In this document: positions 44,346-54,058 of the stretch, piece by piece | Layout: every line of letters begins with the position of its first letter | How positions within the stretch are numbered: the stretch's first letter is position 1 | NCBI GenBank assembly: GCA_022559845.1 | Contig: CM040118.1 | Location: 159,174,331 to 159,238,330 of the forward strand | Source: Amorphophallus konjac | Taxonomy: Eukaryota; Streptophyta; Magnoliopsida; Alismatales; Araceae | Length of the DNA: 64,000 nucleotides | Direction of reading: 5' to 3' | Translations under genes and position numbers: made by a program | Notes under the pieces: generated by a model | Seen by the model: only the letters and a program-made list of their open reading frames with translations | Told to the model about the DNA's origin: nothing | The model's database searches: none

Positions 44346-45758
44346 ATGGAAGGAGAGTCTTCCCGTGTTATGAAGAGGAGCAGGCCTAGCAGCGAGATCA
44401 GGCGACTCTCCGACCTCGAGGGTCATCTGAGTGGGACGATCATGTCGCATATGGTAAGCTGATTCTTTTCAAATTTCTCCACGTAAACCTTCTTCTTACT
44501 TCCTTCCTTTCTTCTTCTTTCTTTTCTCTTCCAGCCATATCCATTCTTCCCGGGCCCGAGGAAGTTTTCCAAACTGGCGTGGCTTTCAAAGCTAACTTCC
44601 AACATCTCCATCGGCATGAGGGCCATACTCTCAAAGTGGCATCTGCAGGGGCTCCTTATTCACGCCAAACACTATGAGAAGATTCGTATGGACTGGGCGG
44701 CTATGGGCGCACTAGTGGAGATCTGGCATCCCCAGACCCACACTTTTATCTTCCCAACCTTCGAGGTGACCATCCTCCTTGAGGAGGTGGAACTTCTGCT
44801 CGGGTTGAAGAAATTCAAGAGTGACGAGAAGGTGAAGGCTATGCGGATGCTGACATGGGGGACTTCTGAAAGCGTCTTTGGAAGCTTCATGCCACCCGAC
44901 GCAGCCCGAAAGGTCCGTACACAAAAGGGGATCGATCTCCAAAAGCTCGCGGAGTGGGTCATGGACGCCCTGAGAGGGTCACCAGACGATGACTACTTGG
45001 AGGGAATCATGAAGGGGTTCACCATTTGTCTGGCGGGTGCTCTCTTGTTTCCTTATACCGACAACATGGTGGAGGAAGACCAACTGAGTGCTATCTGCGG
45101 GATCTGGCGTGGGAAGAGGGTGGGACCCGCTGTCCTTGCCTACCTATATAGTGGCCTTACTGCCTCGAGCCTGGGTAAGCCTCCTTTTGGTTGCGCACTT
45201 GTCCTGAATTGCTGGCTGGATTTGCATTTCAAATTCGACCATCGCGAGGGAATGCCGACGGCTTCGAAGCTTTTCCAACAAAGCCCGCTAAACCACATAG
45301 CCGACGTGTTAGGCTTTGGTGGCACTGTAGCGAACCGTGTTCCGTGGCTGAAGAAACGTGAAGACTGGCGGTCTCACTTTCGCACCGTGACACAAGGCTT
45401 CTTTACTTGCGCACCGGCATGTTTGCTTTCGCTTGATCTCCTCATGAGGCCTTCTTGTGAAGTTGATCTTCAACTGATCGGCGCGACCGAGTTTGTCCTT
45501 TATAACGCGCATCGATGCTGCCTCCAAGTCGGCATTCCACGCCATTCGTTCCCACTATCGACTGGCATCGTTCCTTTGAAGAAGAGAGAGTTGGGTACTG
45601 AAGCGGATGCGAAGGAAGAGAAGGCCGTCAAAGCACCCTGGAAGACAAGTGTTGCGAGAAAGGCCTTAGCGCATGTGGGGGAAGAATGCGAGCTGTGGAG
45701 AGCTTATGTGACCGAACTGGGGAAGTTAAGGCCTAAGGCGCCTAAACCCCTGATGTAG
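44346..45758 (+). CDS. unit D: two-exon, 443-aa DUF7745/plant-mobile-domain-like protein, intact
   Basis: Exon 1 44346-44453 (36 codons, MEGESSRVMKRSRPSSEIRR..., ending ATG|GTAAGC); intron 44454-44534 ending TCTTCCAG; exon 2 44535-45758 in phase 0. The body has WHPQTHTFIFPTFEVTILLE and LLLGLKKF, like the start of plant mobile domains. AGALLFPYTDN, PAVLAYLYSGL and FGCALVLNCWLDLHF follow, a layout I associate with DUF7745 proteins of plant transposons. No stop or frameshift, unlike its neighbours A-C. Exon 1 is homologous to exon 1 of unit C although the bodies differ. It is antisense to and downstream of Tat-2 pol. Function unknown; plant mobile domain proteins such as MAIN/MAIL1 act in genome silencing and stability, which may not apply here. 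Confidence 0.7.
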
Positions 45759-45944
45759 CATATTCTGCTTCTCTGATGGAATAAAATCTGGCATGGATGT
45801 TTTGGACCCCCGTCCCCTTAATTATTATTATCTTTTTTGTGGTTTTTCTTTTTCTTTGTGTTTTTTCTTTTGTTTGGATTATATACATACTCTTATCATT
45901 TTTTTTCTTTTATTATATTTTTTTTGAATTTTTTTTTTTATTAT
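45759..45944. other. T-rich spacer after unit D
   Basis: Contains a possible polyA signal (AATAAA, about 45779) followed by T-rich sequence leading into palindrome array 2. Confidence 0.5.
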
Positions 45945-46165
45945 GGGGGCGTCCTGGGGCCTGGACGCCCCTAATTTTTTATTTATAATTTTTTTAATTT
46001 TTTTTGTTTTGGGGGCGTCCAGGGTCCTGGACGCCCCTACTTTTTTATTTTTTATTTTTTTGATTTTTTTGTTTTGGGGCGTCCAGGCGCCTGGACGCCC
46101 CTAAGTTTTTGAATTTTGAAAAAATAAAAAAAAAGGTGGGGGCGTCCAGGCGCCTGGACGCCCCA
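45945..46165. repeat. palindrome array 2, four 28-bp units, period 63-66 bp
   Basis: Units at 45945-45972, 46011-46038, 46075-46102 and 46138-46165, all of the GGGGCGTCCAGG-NN-CCTGGACGCCCC type. The last two have CG at the centre, so GGCGCC lies in the middle of the palindrome. Spacers of about 36-38 bp are nearly pure A/T. The array ends about 12 bp before the TATA box of unit A. Confidence 0.94.
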
Positions 46166-46177
46166 AATAAAGTGGAT

Positions 46178-46190
46178 TCTATATATATGG
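46178..46190 (+). promoter_or_regulatory. TATA box of unit A
   Basis: TCTATATATATGG directly after palindrome array 2, the same arrangement as the Tat-1 antisense promoter next to array 1. Confidence 0.6.
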
Positions 46191-46205
46191 GGGGGCCTCC
46201 CCCCT

Positions 46206-49200
46206 TTGCTCATTTACTGTTCATTCAAACGACCCAGTCAAACCAGACGACCCATTCTTCGTCCCAACGGACCCAGGAGGCCCGAGCCAGGGTGGAGAGA
46301 AGCGCAAACGACGGGCTCGTCGTCCGAGGAGGCTGAGGGACGATGCCGAGGAGGCTGCTGCGGCGGAGGAGATTGCCGCAGAGGAGGAGGCTCCTCCTTT
46401 GGCCGTGGAGGCTGCAGTGGATGCTGGCGACGCGGGAGAGGATGATCACGACCCGGTAAGCTCTTCGGAACTTCAATCTGTTGGTTTAATAGGCTGGATA
46501 GGCGGACGAGAGGCCATACCGGTGAGTGAGGGATGGAGGCGTCCAGGGGCCTGGACGCCTCCACATTTTCTTTTTTCTTTTTATTTGTTTATTCATTTAC
46601 ATAAAATAATAAAATAGGATTTAAAAATAAGGAGGCGTCCAGGACGTAGGACGCCTCCAAAATAATATATCTATTTTTTATTTATTTTTATTTTTGATTT
46701 TGGGTTTTTCTAAAAAAATAAAATAAAGAAAATGTAAAGGAGGCGTCCATGGAGTTGGACGCCTCCAAAAAAATAAAAATACTTTTTTAAAAAAAAAAAA
46801 AAAAATAACTTAGTAGCATATACAATGTTATTGTTTATTACTATCCATGATGCTGATGTGTTCTTGTTGGTTTTGTGGTGTGCAGGGCGTGATGAAGGGC
46901 CGGATCAGCTGGTCCCTAGTGGTGGCAGCATACCGTGGGCTGCCAGACTTTTAGAGGGCGCGTGTGGACGCCATGGGCTTTGGAGCTTTCCTTAGGATCG
47001 AGCCCTTTCAGCTCGACCTTCCTCTTATCCAGGCATTGAGGGAGCGGTGGCACGCGTCGAGCCGGGCGTTTCTGATGCCCTGGGGGCACATGGTGCCGTC
47101 ACTGGAGGGCGTGGCTCGGATCACCGGGCTACGGGTGGACGGAGAGGCGGTGAGTGGGGTCACCTACCCCGACTACCGAGAGAGTGCCCTGGACCTGCTG
47201 TGGTTAGAGATGAGCGTGACTGATAGAGACAGCAGGGTAGTTGGCTGAGTGGAGATTATGGAGGCGCTCGGATTCGTCGACCCGCGCCAGCGGGTTAGAG
47301 AGACTGGAGCGGAGTTTCTGGCACGACTGGAGGGAGATGCCCGTGCAGCTTTCACCCAGGACCCGAGCGAGCGGGAGCTGGTGGACCTAGACCTCCGGAG
47401 GTTTCTTTTCTTCTTCTTGGGCCGCCTTCTGCTGGGGATGAAGGGGGATGGCATCCACTGCCGTTTCCTCGGGATCCTGGCGGACCTTGACAGAGTGGGG
47501 CACTATGCGTGGGGAGCGGCTCTGCTTGCCCATTTGATTGCCGATCTCTCCCAGACTTCAGAGAGGGAGACGACAGTCAGCGGCTTCGCCCCTTTTCTCC
47601 AGGTACATAATTTATTTATGCATTTTACCGTAGTTAAATATGCAATTACTCGTGCTAATGATGTATGATGGATGCAGGTGTGGAGCTACTACTACTTCCC
47701 GATGGGAAGAGCCAGACAGGGGAACAGGAGAGCCGTTCCTCTAGCATGACAGTGGAGGCCGGTTGTGGTAGCGGCACCACACAGCTACCAGCTGGCGTCA
47801 CTTCGTCGGGAGCTGAGCGAGTATCCCGAGGCCATGGTATGATGCGCATGATTTTTTGTGTTGTTTATGCATGTGACTGAATGGTAACTATCATGATGTA
47901 TGTATGGTGATGCAGGTGGTGTGGAGACCTTACCTGGGCATGGGCGACGCTGGCCAGCCTTGGGTTGTAGCGGGTCTTCCTCGTTTCAGGCGGGACGTGT
48001 GGGTCCATTGCCTGAACGAGATCGAGCCGCTTCGGCTGAGGCTGGTTATGAGGACATTGGGGCTAGCCCAGGAGTGGGTTGATGTAGATGAGCTGGCCCG
48101 CATCGGGCGAAAGACCAAGGGGAAGGCGAAGATTGTGGACTGGCGTACGCGCTTCGCAGCACAGTACCAGGACTGGCAGCAGGGCGGGGCCCCAGTGGTG
48201 TCCCATGTACAGGACAGTACTGATTACCTGAGACGGTACCGGGCTACGTACGGGGACCGCCTCTTCCTTGGTGGTATGGCAGGGGTAAGTGAAATAAAAA
48301 TGCTTCACCCTTCTATATGTATATGCATGTGGCACTAACTTATGTGCAATGCAGGATGCTCGTGACAACATGATCGCCGACCTGCGGGCCCAGTTGGCGG
48401 ACGCCAGGCGGCAGTTGGTGGCCATCCGACAGGAGTTGGAGATCCTGGTGAGTTTATGGGATGCATTTTTGTGACCTGGATTTTTGATACTTGGCCTCTA
48501 ACTGTCGTTTGCTCTGTGTTTCAGCGGGCCCACCAGACAGCGGCAGCCGAGATGGCCGGTGGAGCGGGTTCCAGTTCGCGGGGCCCTCCCCCGGAGATCT
48601 CTACCCTTCAGGAGCAGCTGGCGTATGCGGTGGCTCGAGCTGAGGAGGCCGAGCGTGACCGCGAGGCTCGAGTGAGTGCCTACTTGGCCCTGACCCTCTT
48701 CTAGTAACTCTTTCATCCTTCACCTCTCTCTTACGATGCACGCGTACTTTGACAGGTGGCCGAGATCCGAGAGGCCTTGGCGCGTGCTGTTCGTGCCGAG
48801 CAGGAGCGCGACGCTCGGGTGGCGGAGCGTGACGCCCGGATTGTGGAGCTGGAGGAGGAGCGTCGACGGGAGGCTGAGGAGCTCCCTCGTGACGTGCTGG
48901 ATCTGCGGATCACCCTCGAGCTGTCGAGGAGGGAGGCGGTGAGAGAGAGAGAGGAGAGGGAGAGAGAGAGGGAGGACAGGAGGGTGGAGCGACAGTGGGA
49001 TCAGACCGAGAGGAGGGCTCTGGAGGCCTAGCTGCTGGAGCTCCGATTGAGTCTCGGCACGGCGGAGGGGAGGCTTCGGGAGAGCGAGGAGCGGTACCAG
49101 AGGGTGAAGGAACGCGGGGCGTGACTTCGTCAGTCTGGTTCTTTTTCCATGGACAGCTATCTGGTTTCTTCGGCCGAGGAGCGTCGTCGCGCCTTCGAGG

Positions 49201-49318
49201 CTGGAGTGCCACCGCAGGGCGAGGTGAGCACGGCTTCTCAGGGTTCGCAGAGGCCCCCTAGGGATCCCCGGCAGAGGAGGGAGGAGAGAGATGACCAGGA
49301 GGGTAGCAGCGAGAGTTA
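46206..49318 (+). pseudogene. unit A: plant mobile domain plus coiled coil, seven exons, several stops
   Basis: Inferred exons: about 46206-46455, 46886-47602, 47678-47836, 47916-48284, 48355-48447, 48525-48671, 48756-49318, with GT...AG introns. Exon 1 is acidic after a basic patch, and no clear ATG remains. Exon 2 holds the plant mobile domain start (GFGAFLRIEPFQLDLPLIQAL, RAFLMPWGHMVP, GLRVDGEAV) and RRFLFFFLGRLLL. Exons 3-4 have VWSYYYFPMGRAR, then LNEIEPLRLRLVMRTLGLAQ. Exons 5-7 are Arg/Glu-rich coiled coil. Stops: TAG 46952-46954, TGA 47246-47248, one in exon 3 and TAG 49029-49031. Intron 1 carries palindrome array 3. Mobile domains occur both in host genes (MAIN/MAIL) and in transposons; the context here says transposon. 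Confidence 0.72.
46535..46766. repeat. palindrome array 3, three units in intron 1 of unit A
   Basis: Units at 46535-46562 (perfect 13-bp arms), 46631-46658 (10-bp arms, changed centre) and 46739-46766 (11-bp arms, different 6-bp centre). The outer arms GGAGGCGTCC/GGACGCCTCC are kept although the centres have changed. Confidence 0.92.
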
Positions 49319-49513
49319 GAGAGTTGCTTGTACACGTCACCCTTCTCACTGTATGATGTACTTTGACTATTATATGAAATGGATTTCGTGTGGCGTGCCC
49401 TTTTCTTTCCCGCACTTTCTTTTGCACCACGTTGTTTACGCTTCACGAGACTTTTGCCCTGGACAGAAGGGAACTACTTTGCACGGGGGGATTATGTTCC
49501 TTTCTCCCTTTTT

Positions 49514-49541
49514 GGGCGCGTCCAGGTGCGAGGACGCGTCT
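49514..49541. repeat. diverged palindrome of the same family, upstream of unit B
   Basis: GGGCGCGTCCAGG ... GGACGCGTC. A weaker relic lies at 49935-49962 in the first intron of unit B, so B has the promoter/intron layout of A in decayed form. Confidence 0.65.
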
Positions 49542-49665
49542 TAATCCTTGAATTCAAATTTAAAGCGTCGGGTGGCCTTTCTTCTCCCGTGCCTTACCCG
49601 CAAACGAGCCCGCCTTCCGCTGAAAATCGCTTGCCCCCTTTTTTGTCTTCCTCCTCTTTTTCTCG

Positions 49666-50944
49666 ATGGAGTTCGGTGGGCCCGACCATGGTGAAGGTGG
49701 AGAGGGACGAGGAACTCCTCGCCCGAGGAGGGACACGCAAGAACACGGAACGGCGTCCATGGAGGAGGAAGGGCCGCTTCGGGCCCCCGAGGGATTCGAG
49801 GGGCCCGATGTCGCGGAGGGAGGTGAACACGGTCTGGTAGGTCCTCCGATCTCTTCCTCTTTTGATCCATTTTGAGTTTTGAAGCGAGCCGCGCGAGGTG
49901 GGAAAGGGTTCGGCGAGTGTTGCACTCAAATGATGGACGCGTCCTAGACAGGGGACACGTTCTTTGTTATGATGCGAGGCCCTTCTTTCTTGGTGCAGGA
50001 CATGGCGAGGACCCTGGGCCTGGCCGATGAGTGGGCGAGTGCAGACGAGCCGAGCCGCGTCAGGAAGGAGAGTCGCGGCAAGGCGAAGCTTGAAGATTGG
50101 CGCATACGTCTCCCTGGGCAGCAAGGGAGCGTACTGGTGCAGGATAGTGTCGACTTCCTGCGGCGGTAGAGAGAGAGTTATGCGGGGCTTCCCCAAGCCA
50201 GGGATACGCGCGACGTCGACGGGTCCCGTGCCCAATTAGCCGAGGTCAGGCGGCAGCTGGCCGCCACTCAACAGGAACTGTCGCTCCTGGTAAGCTAAGT
50301 GCTGCATTTTTTTTGTTTTTAAATGTGGAGCTTAGCTGATGGTTGTTGTTTGTTCGTTCCAGCGTGCCCAGCAGACAGCGATGGGGGGAGTGGCTGGCGG
50401 CGCATCTTCCAGTTCCTCGGCCCCTTTTCTTGAGATTGCCTCCCTCCGGGAGTAACTTGCTGGTGCGGTGGCTCGGGCTGCCCGGGCGGAAGAGGAGCGT
50501 GATGCCTAGGTGGCGACTATAGCAGAGCTGCGACATCGCGGTGAGGAGAGACCTTCTCCAGACATCCTGGAGTTAAGGGTTCTTCTGCAGATGATTAGGA
50601 GAGAGGCAGAGAGAGAGAAAGCCGAGAGAAGGTCCGAGCCACAGCGGGATCAGACCGAGAGGAGGGCCTTGGAGGCCCAAGTGAGGGAGCTCCAGCTGGG
50701 CCTTCAGGCCGTCGTGCAGAGACTAGGAGGGATGGAGACGCGCTACGAGAGAGCGCGAGAGTTCGGGGAGCGACTGCTCCAGTCTGGTCGCTTTGCCGCT
50801 AGTGGCTTCTTTGCCACGCCAGGGGAGGAGCAGCGAGTCATTGCTGTGGAGCCGACGCCACGAGACGAGGCGGGTGCTACTGCACGGGGATCCCAGAGGC
50901 TTCTGAGGGACCCTCACCTCAGGGGAGAGGAGAGGGACGCCTAG
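49666..50944 (+). pseudogene. unit B: coiled-coil unit lacking the mobile-domain core
   Basis: Exon 1 (49666-49836) starts MEFGGPDHGEGG and ends in an acidic region before GTAGGT. The next recognisable coding (about 50000-50169) begins in the middle of the part matching exon 4 of unit A (ARTLGLADEWASADEP). Exons 2-3 with the mobile domain are therefore missing. Further blocks match the coiled-coil exons (50219-50290, 50363-50944). Stops occur near 50167, 50455 and 50508. It is a deleted paralogue of A and C. Confidence 0.65.
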
Positions 50945-51446
50945 AGGGACGAGCATGAAGATAATGGCAAGAGTTGGCGAGCTAGTGGACCCGCCACCTC
51001 TTTATGATTGTAGTGTTTATGACAGCTTATGTAGAATTATGAATGGAGTGATTTGATTTTCTACTGCTCGTTTGTTCTCTTGTGCATTCCTTCTTCCCTA
51101 CACTTCCTCTCCTTTGCACTGTTCCCATGTGATGGGTCTACCGAGACTCCACCCCAAGCAGAGAATCGCGTCTTGTTGTGACCATTTTCCACGGGAATCT
51201 GCCGTCGAAGTCAATAATGACGGCCCTAGTTCCTTCTCCCGGATGTTGCGTCAAATTTTGCGGACGTCCTTCAAAACATGATAGGGTATCCCTAGATAAC
51301 ATAGGGTGCTAATCGTCATATTCTTCGTCCAATCAATCACCCAGTGCGAGCGGTGAAGTGACACACGGGACCGATGGCAGGTGCCTCATTGCGAGGGCTA
51401 TCATTAAAAGGTGATGGAGGCAATTTTGGCCCACACTCCTTCCATT
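50945..51446. other. spacer between units B and C
   Basis: No gene seen. A possible polyA region follows B near 51030-51060. The rest leads into the C promoter. Confidence 0.5.
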
Positions 51447-51456
51447 TCTATAAATT
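51447..51456 (+). promoter_or_regulatory. TATA box of unit C
   Basis: TCTATAAATT, 103 bp before the start codon at 51550. Confidence 0.55.
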
Positions 51457-51549
51457 CTTGTCCCTTTTATCCTCCCAGGTATATCGAGAGCTAACTCGAG
51501 GAGCACAAGTTCTCACGGGAGAGGAGGAGTTCAAAATTCTGAGAGTTGG

Positions 51550-54058
51550 ATGGAGGGCGAATCTTCCCACTCCTCGAAGAGAAGCAGATCCAGTGGTAGT
51601 AGTTCCAGGAGGCTTTCGGACCTCGAAGGGCACTTCAGCGAAAGGGCCCAATCACAACTCGTAAAGCTGAGCTTTCTTGCCCTTTTTTCCATTCTTTTTT
51701 CTTCCTTTCTTTCTGACCAAACCTCCTCTCCATTCCCTGTATGCGTAGAGTGTGATGAAATCACAGATCTCATGGGAGTTGGTAGTGGCAGCATACCGAG
51801 GTCTCCCAGATTTTCAGAAGGCCAGACTAGACGTGATGGGTTTTGGCACCTTTCTTCGGATCGAGCCGATCCAGCTCGACCTGGTCCTGATCCAAGCCTT
51901 GTGTGAGAGATGGGACCCAGTGAGTCGGGCATTTCTGATGCCCTAGGGGCACATGGTGCCCTGCTTGGAGGACGTGGTCCGAATCACAAGCCTGAAGGTG
52001 GAGGGCGAGGCAGTGACCGGGGTCACTTATGCGGATTACCGAGAAGGTGCTCGGAAGCTACTGGGTTTGGACCTAGATGGTCGGAAAAATAGGTCGGTAG
52101 CTAGGGCGTCCCTCATGGATGCGTTAGGGCTCACCGACACTCATCGGCGGGACGATGAATCCTCAGAAGAGTTCATGGAAAGGATGGAAATAGGATGCCG
52201 TGCCGTGTACTGCACAGATTTCGGCAACTGGGAAAGATGCAACATAGATTTGAGAAGATTTCTCCTCTTCCTTTTGGGGAGATTGGTACTGAGCTCGAAA
52301 GGGGACGGTATCCAATGTCGCTTCCTGGAGCTGTTGTCAGACCTTGAAAGAGTAGGATACTACGCCTGGGGAGCTGCCATGCTAGCGCACTTGTTTGCAG
52401 GCCTGTTCTAAGAAGCGGATCGTGAGATGGCTGTGAGTGATTTTACACCATTTATCCAGGTATTTTTTTTGCTTGTTTTGTATATTTTGTTTGTGTTTTT
52501 GCAAGGTACTGAGGACCTACGTTGAGCAGCTGTGGAGCTATTATTACCTCCCCATGGGGAGAGCTCGGCATTGGCGACCCGCGATGGTGCCGCTAGCCAG
52601 GCGGTGGGAACCCATCATGAGTGTGGCACCCCTAACCTATCAACTGATGGTGCTAAGGCGGGAGCTACAGGAGCTCCCTGCAGCGATGGTAAACTGGAGA
52701 CCCTACTCAGACATGGTCGATGCCGACCAGCCGTGGGTTCTAACAAGTCGTGCCTGGTTCGGACGAGAATTGTGGATGCACTGCCTGAATGAAATCGAGC
52801 CGCTTCGGCTACGATTGGTTATGAGGACTTTGAGACTGGCTCAAGAATGGGTGGATTCAGCTGCGCCACCTCGCGTTGGGAGAGAGACGCGAGGACCGGC
52901 GACCTGCATTGACTGGCGCGTGCGGTTCCCCGAACAGTATGAAGACTGGCAACGGGGTGGCACGATTGTAGAATCACATGCGCGGGATAGCGAGGACTAC
53001 TTGCGTCTATATAGGACAAAGTACGCAGAGCGGCTCCAACCCCGGGGACTTGTGGAGGTAGATTTCCCCTTTTTCTCTTTTCTTCTTTCTCCCTTTTTTT
53101 TTGGTTTTCTGGTGAAAAATGCTGACTCGTATGGCTGCAGGATGTCCGGGATGCCATGATAGCGAATTGACGACCTCGCTTGGCAGAGATGGAGCAACAA
53201 TTGGGCGATACCCGTGGAGCTACGAGCACCTTGGTAGGTGTACAGTGCGTTCCTAATTAAAACCCCAGATTCCAAATGTTGGCTGCTAATTCACACGGTC
53301 GTAGCATGCCCAGATTGGCGCGGCTTCCCCAGCGATGGGAGTAGGTGGTGCCTCTTCTAGCTTGTGGATTCCCACCTCAGAACTTGACTTGCTTCATGAA
53401 CAACTTGCTCACGCCACGCAGCGTGCTGCGGACGTAGAAGGGATGCTCTGTATACAGGTAAAAGTTTCAGTGTCGAGTTCTCTTTGTTTACGCTTGATCG
53501 CGTATCTGAGATGGTACATCTCGGCAGGAAAAGGAGACGGAAGAAGCGCTTGCCACGGCTGCGCAGAAGGAGGCTAGGATAGCAGAACTGGAGAGGGAAC
53601 TGCGGCGTCATCCTGATGACGACTCCTCTAGGGATGCCGTGGAACTGAGGATCACTCTCCAGTTGGAGAGGGAAGACCGCGAGAGAGAACGTGCAGAGAA
53701 AGAAAGAGACGCAGAGAGAGAAAGAGCCAACAGATTGACTGAAAGGGAGGAACGAAGGGCCATGGAGGCCCAACTATTCGAACTCCGAATCAGTCTTGGT
53801 CTTGCTAAACAGTGGCTGAGAGATGGTGAGGAGCGCTACCGAAGAGCACGAGAGTGTGGCTTTCATGTTGGTAGCTTCTCTGCAGCTTCCGTGGATCAAT
53901 GTCGGGGTGTGGGAATAGGAAGGGGAGTACAGAGCGGTAGGAGTACCGCTTTTCGTAGTTGGGTAGCGCCTTTGAGAGCGTTTTGCCAGAGAGTAGTGGG
54001 ACGAGTAATGCAGAGAGAGAGGGCGGAACTTGATGTAAATTTTTTATTTTTGGAATAA
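51550..54058 (+). pseudogene. unit C: plant mobile domain plus coiled coil, six exons, stops
   Basis: Exons: 51550-51660 (MEGESSHSSKRSRSSGSSS..., GTAAAG donor), 51749-52459, 52530-53057, 53141-53233, 53305-53457, 53528-54058. The body matches unit A throughout: AAYRGLPDFQKARLDVMGFG, RIEPIQLDLVLIQALCERW, GVTYADYREGA, RRFLLFLLGRLVLS, YYAWGAAMLAHLF, WSYYYLPMGRARHW, LNEIEPLRLRLVMRTL. A coiled coil of Glu/Arg heptads ends the protein. Stops: TAG 51944-51946 (A has TGG), TAA near 52409 and TGA near 53168. It lacks the intron that divides A at 47837-47915. It is antisense to and just downstream of Tat-2 pol. Confidence 0.75.

Noticed and set aside
33980..46766. CRISPR-like look of palindromes separated by unique AT-rich spacers
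   Set aside because: This is plant DNA, the repeats are palindromic DNA sites with AT-only spacers of uneven length, and there are no cas genes.
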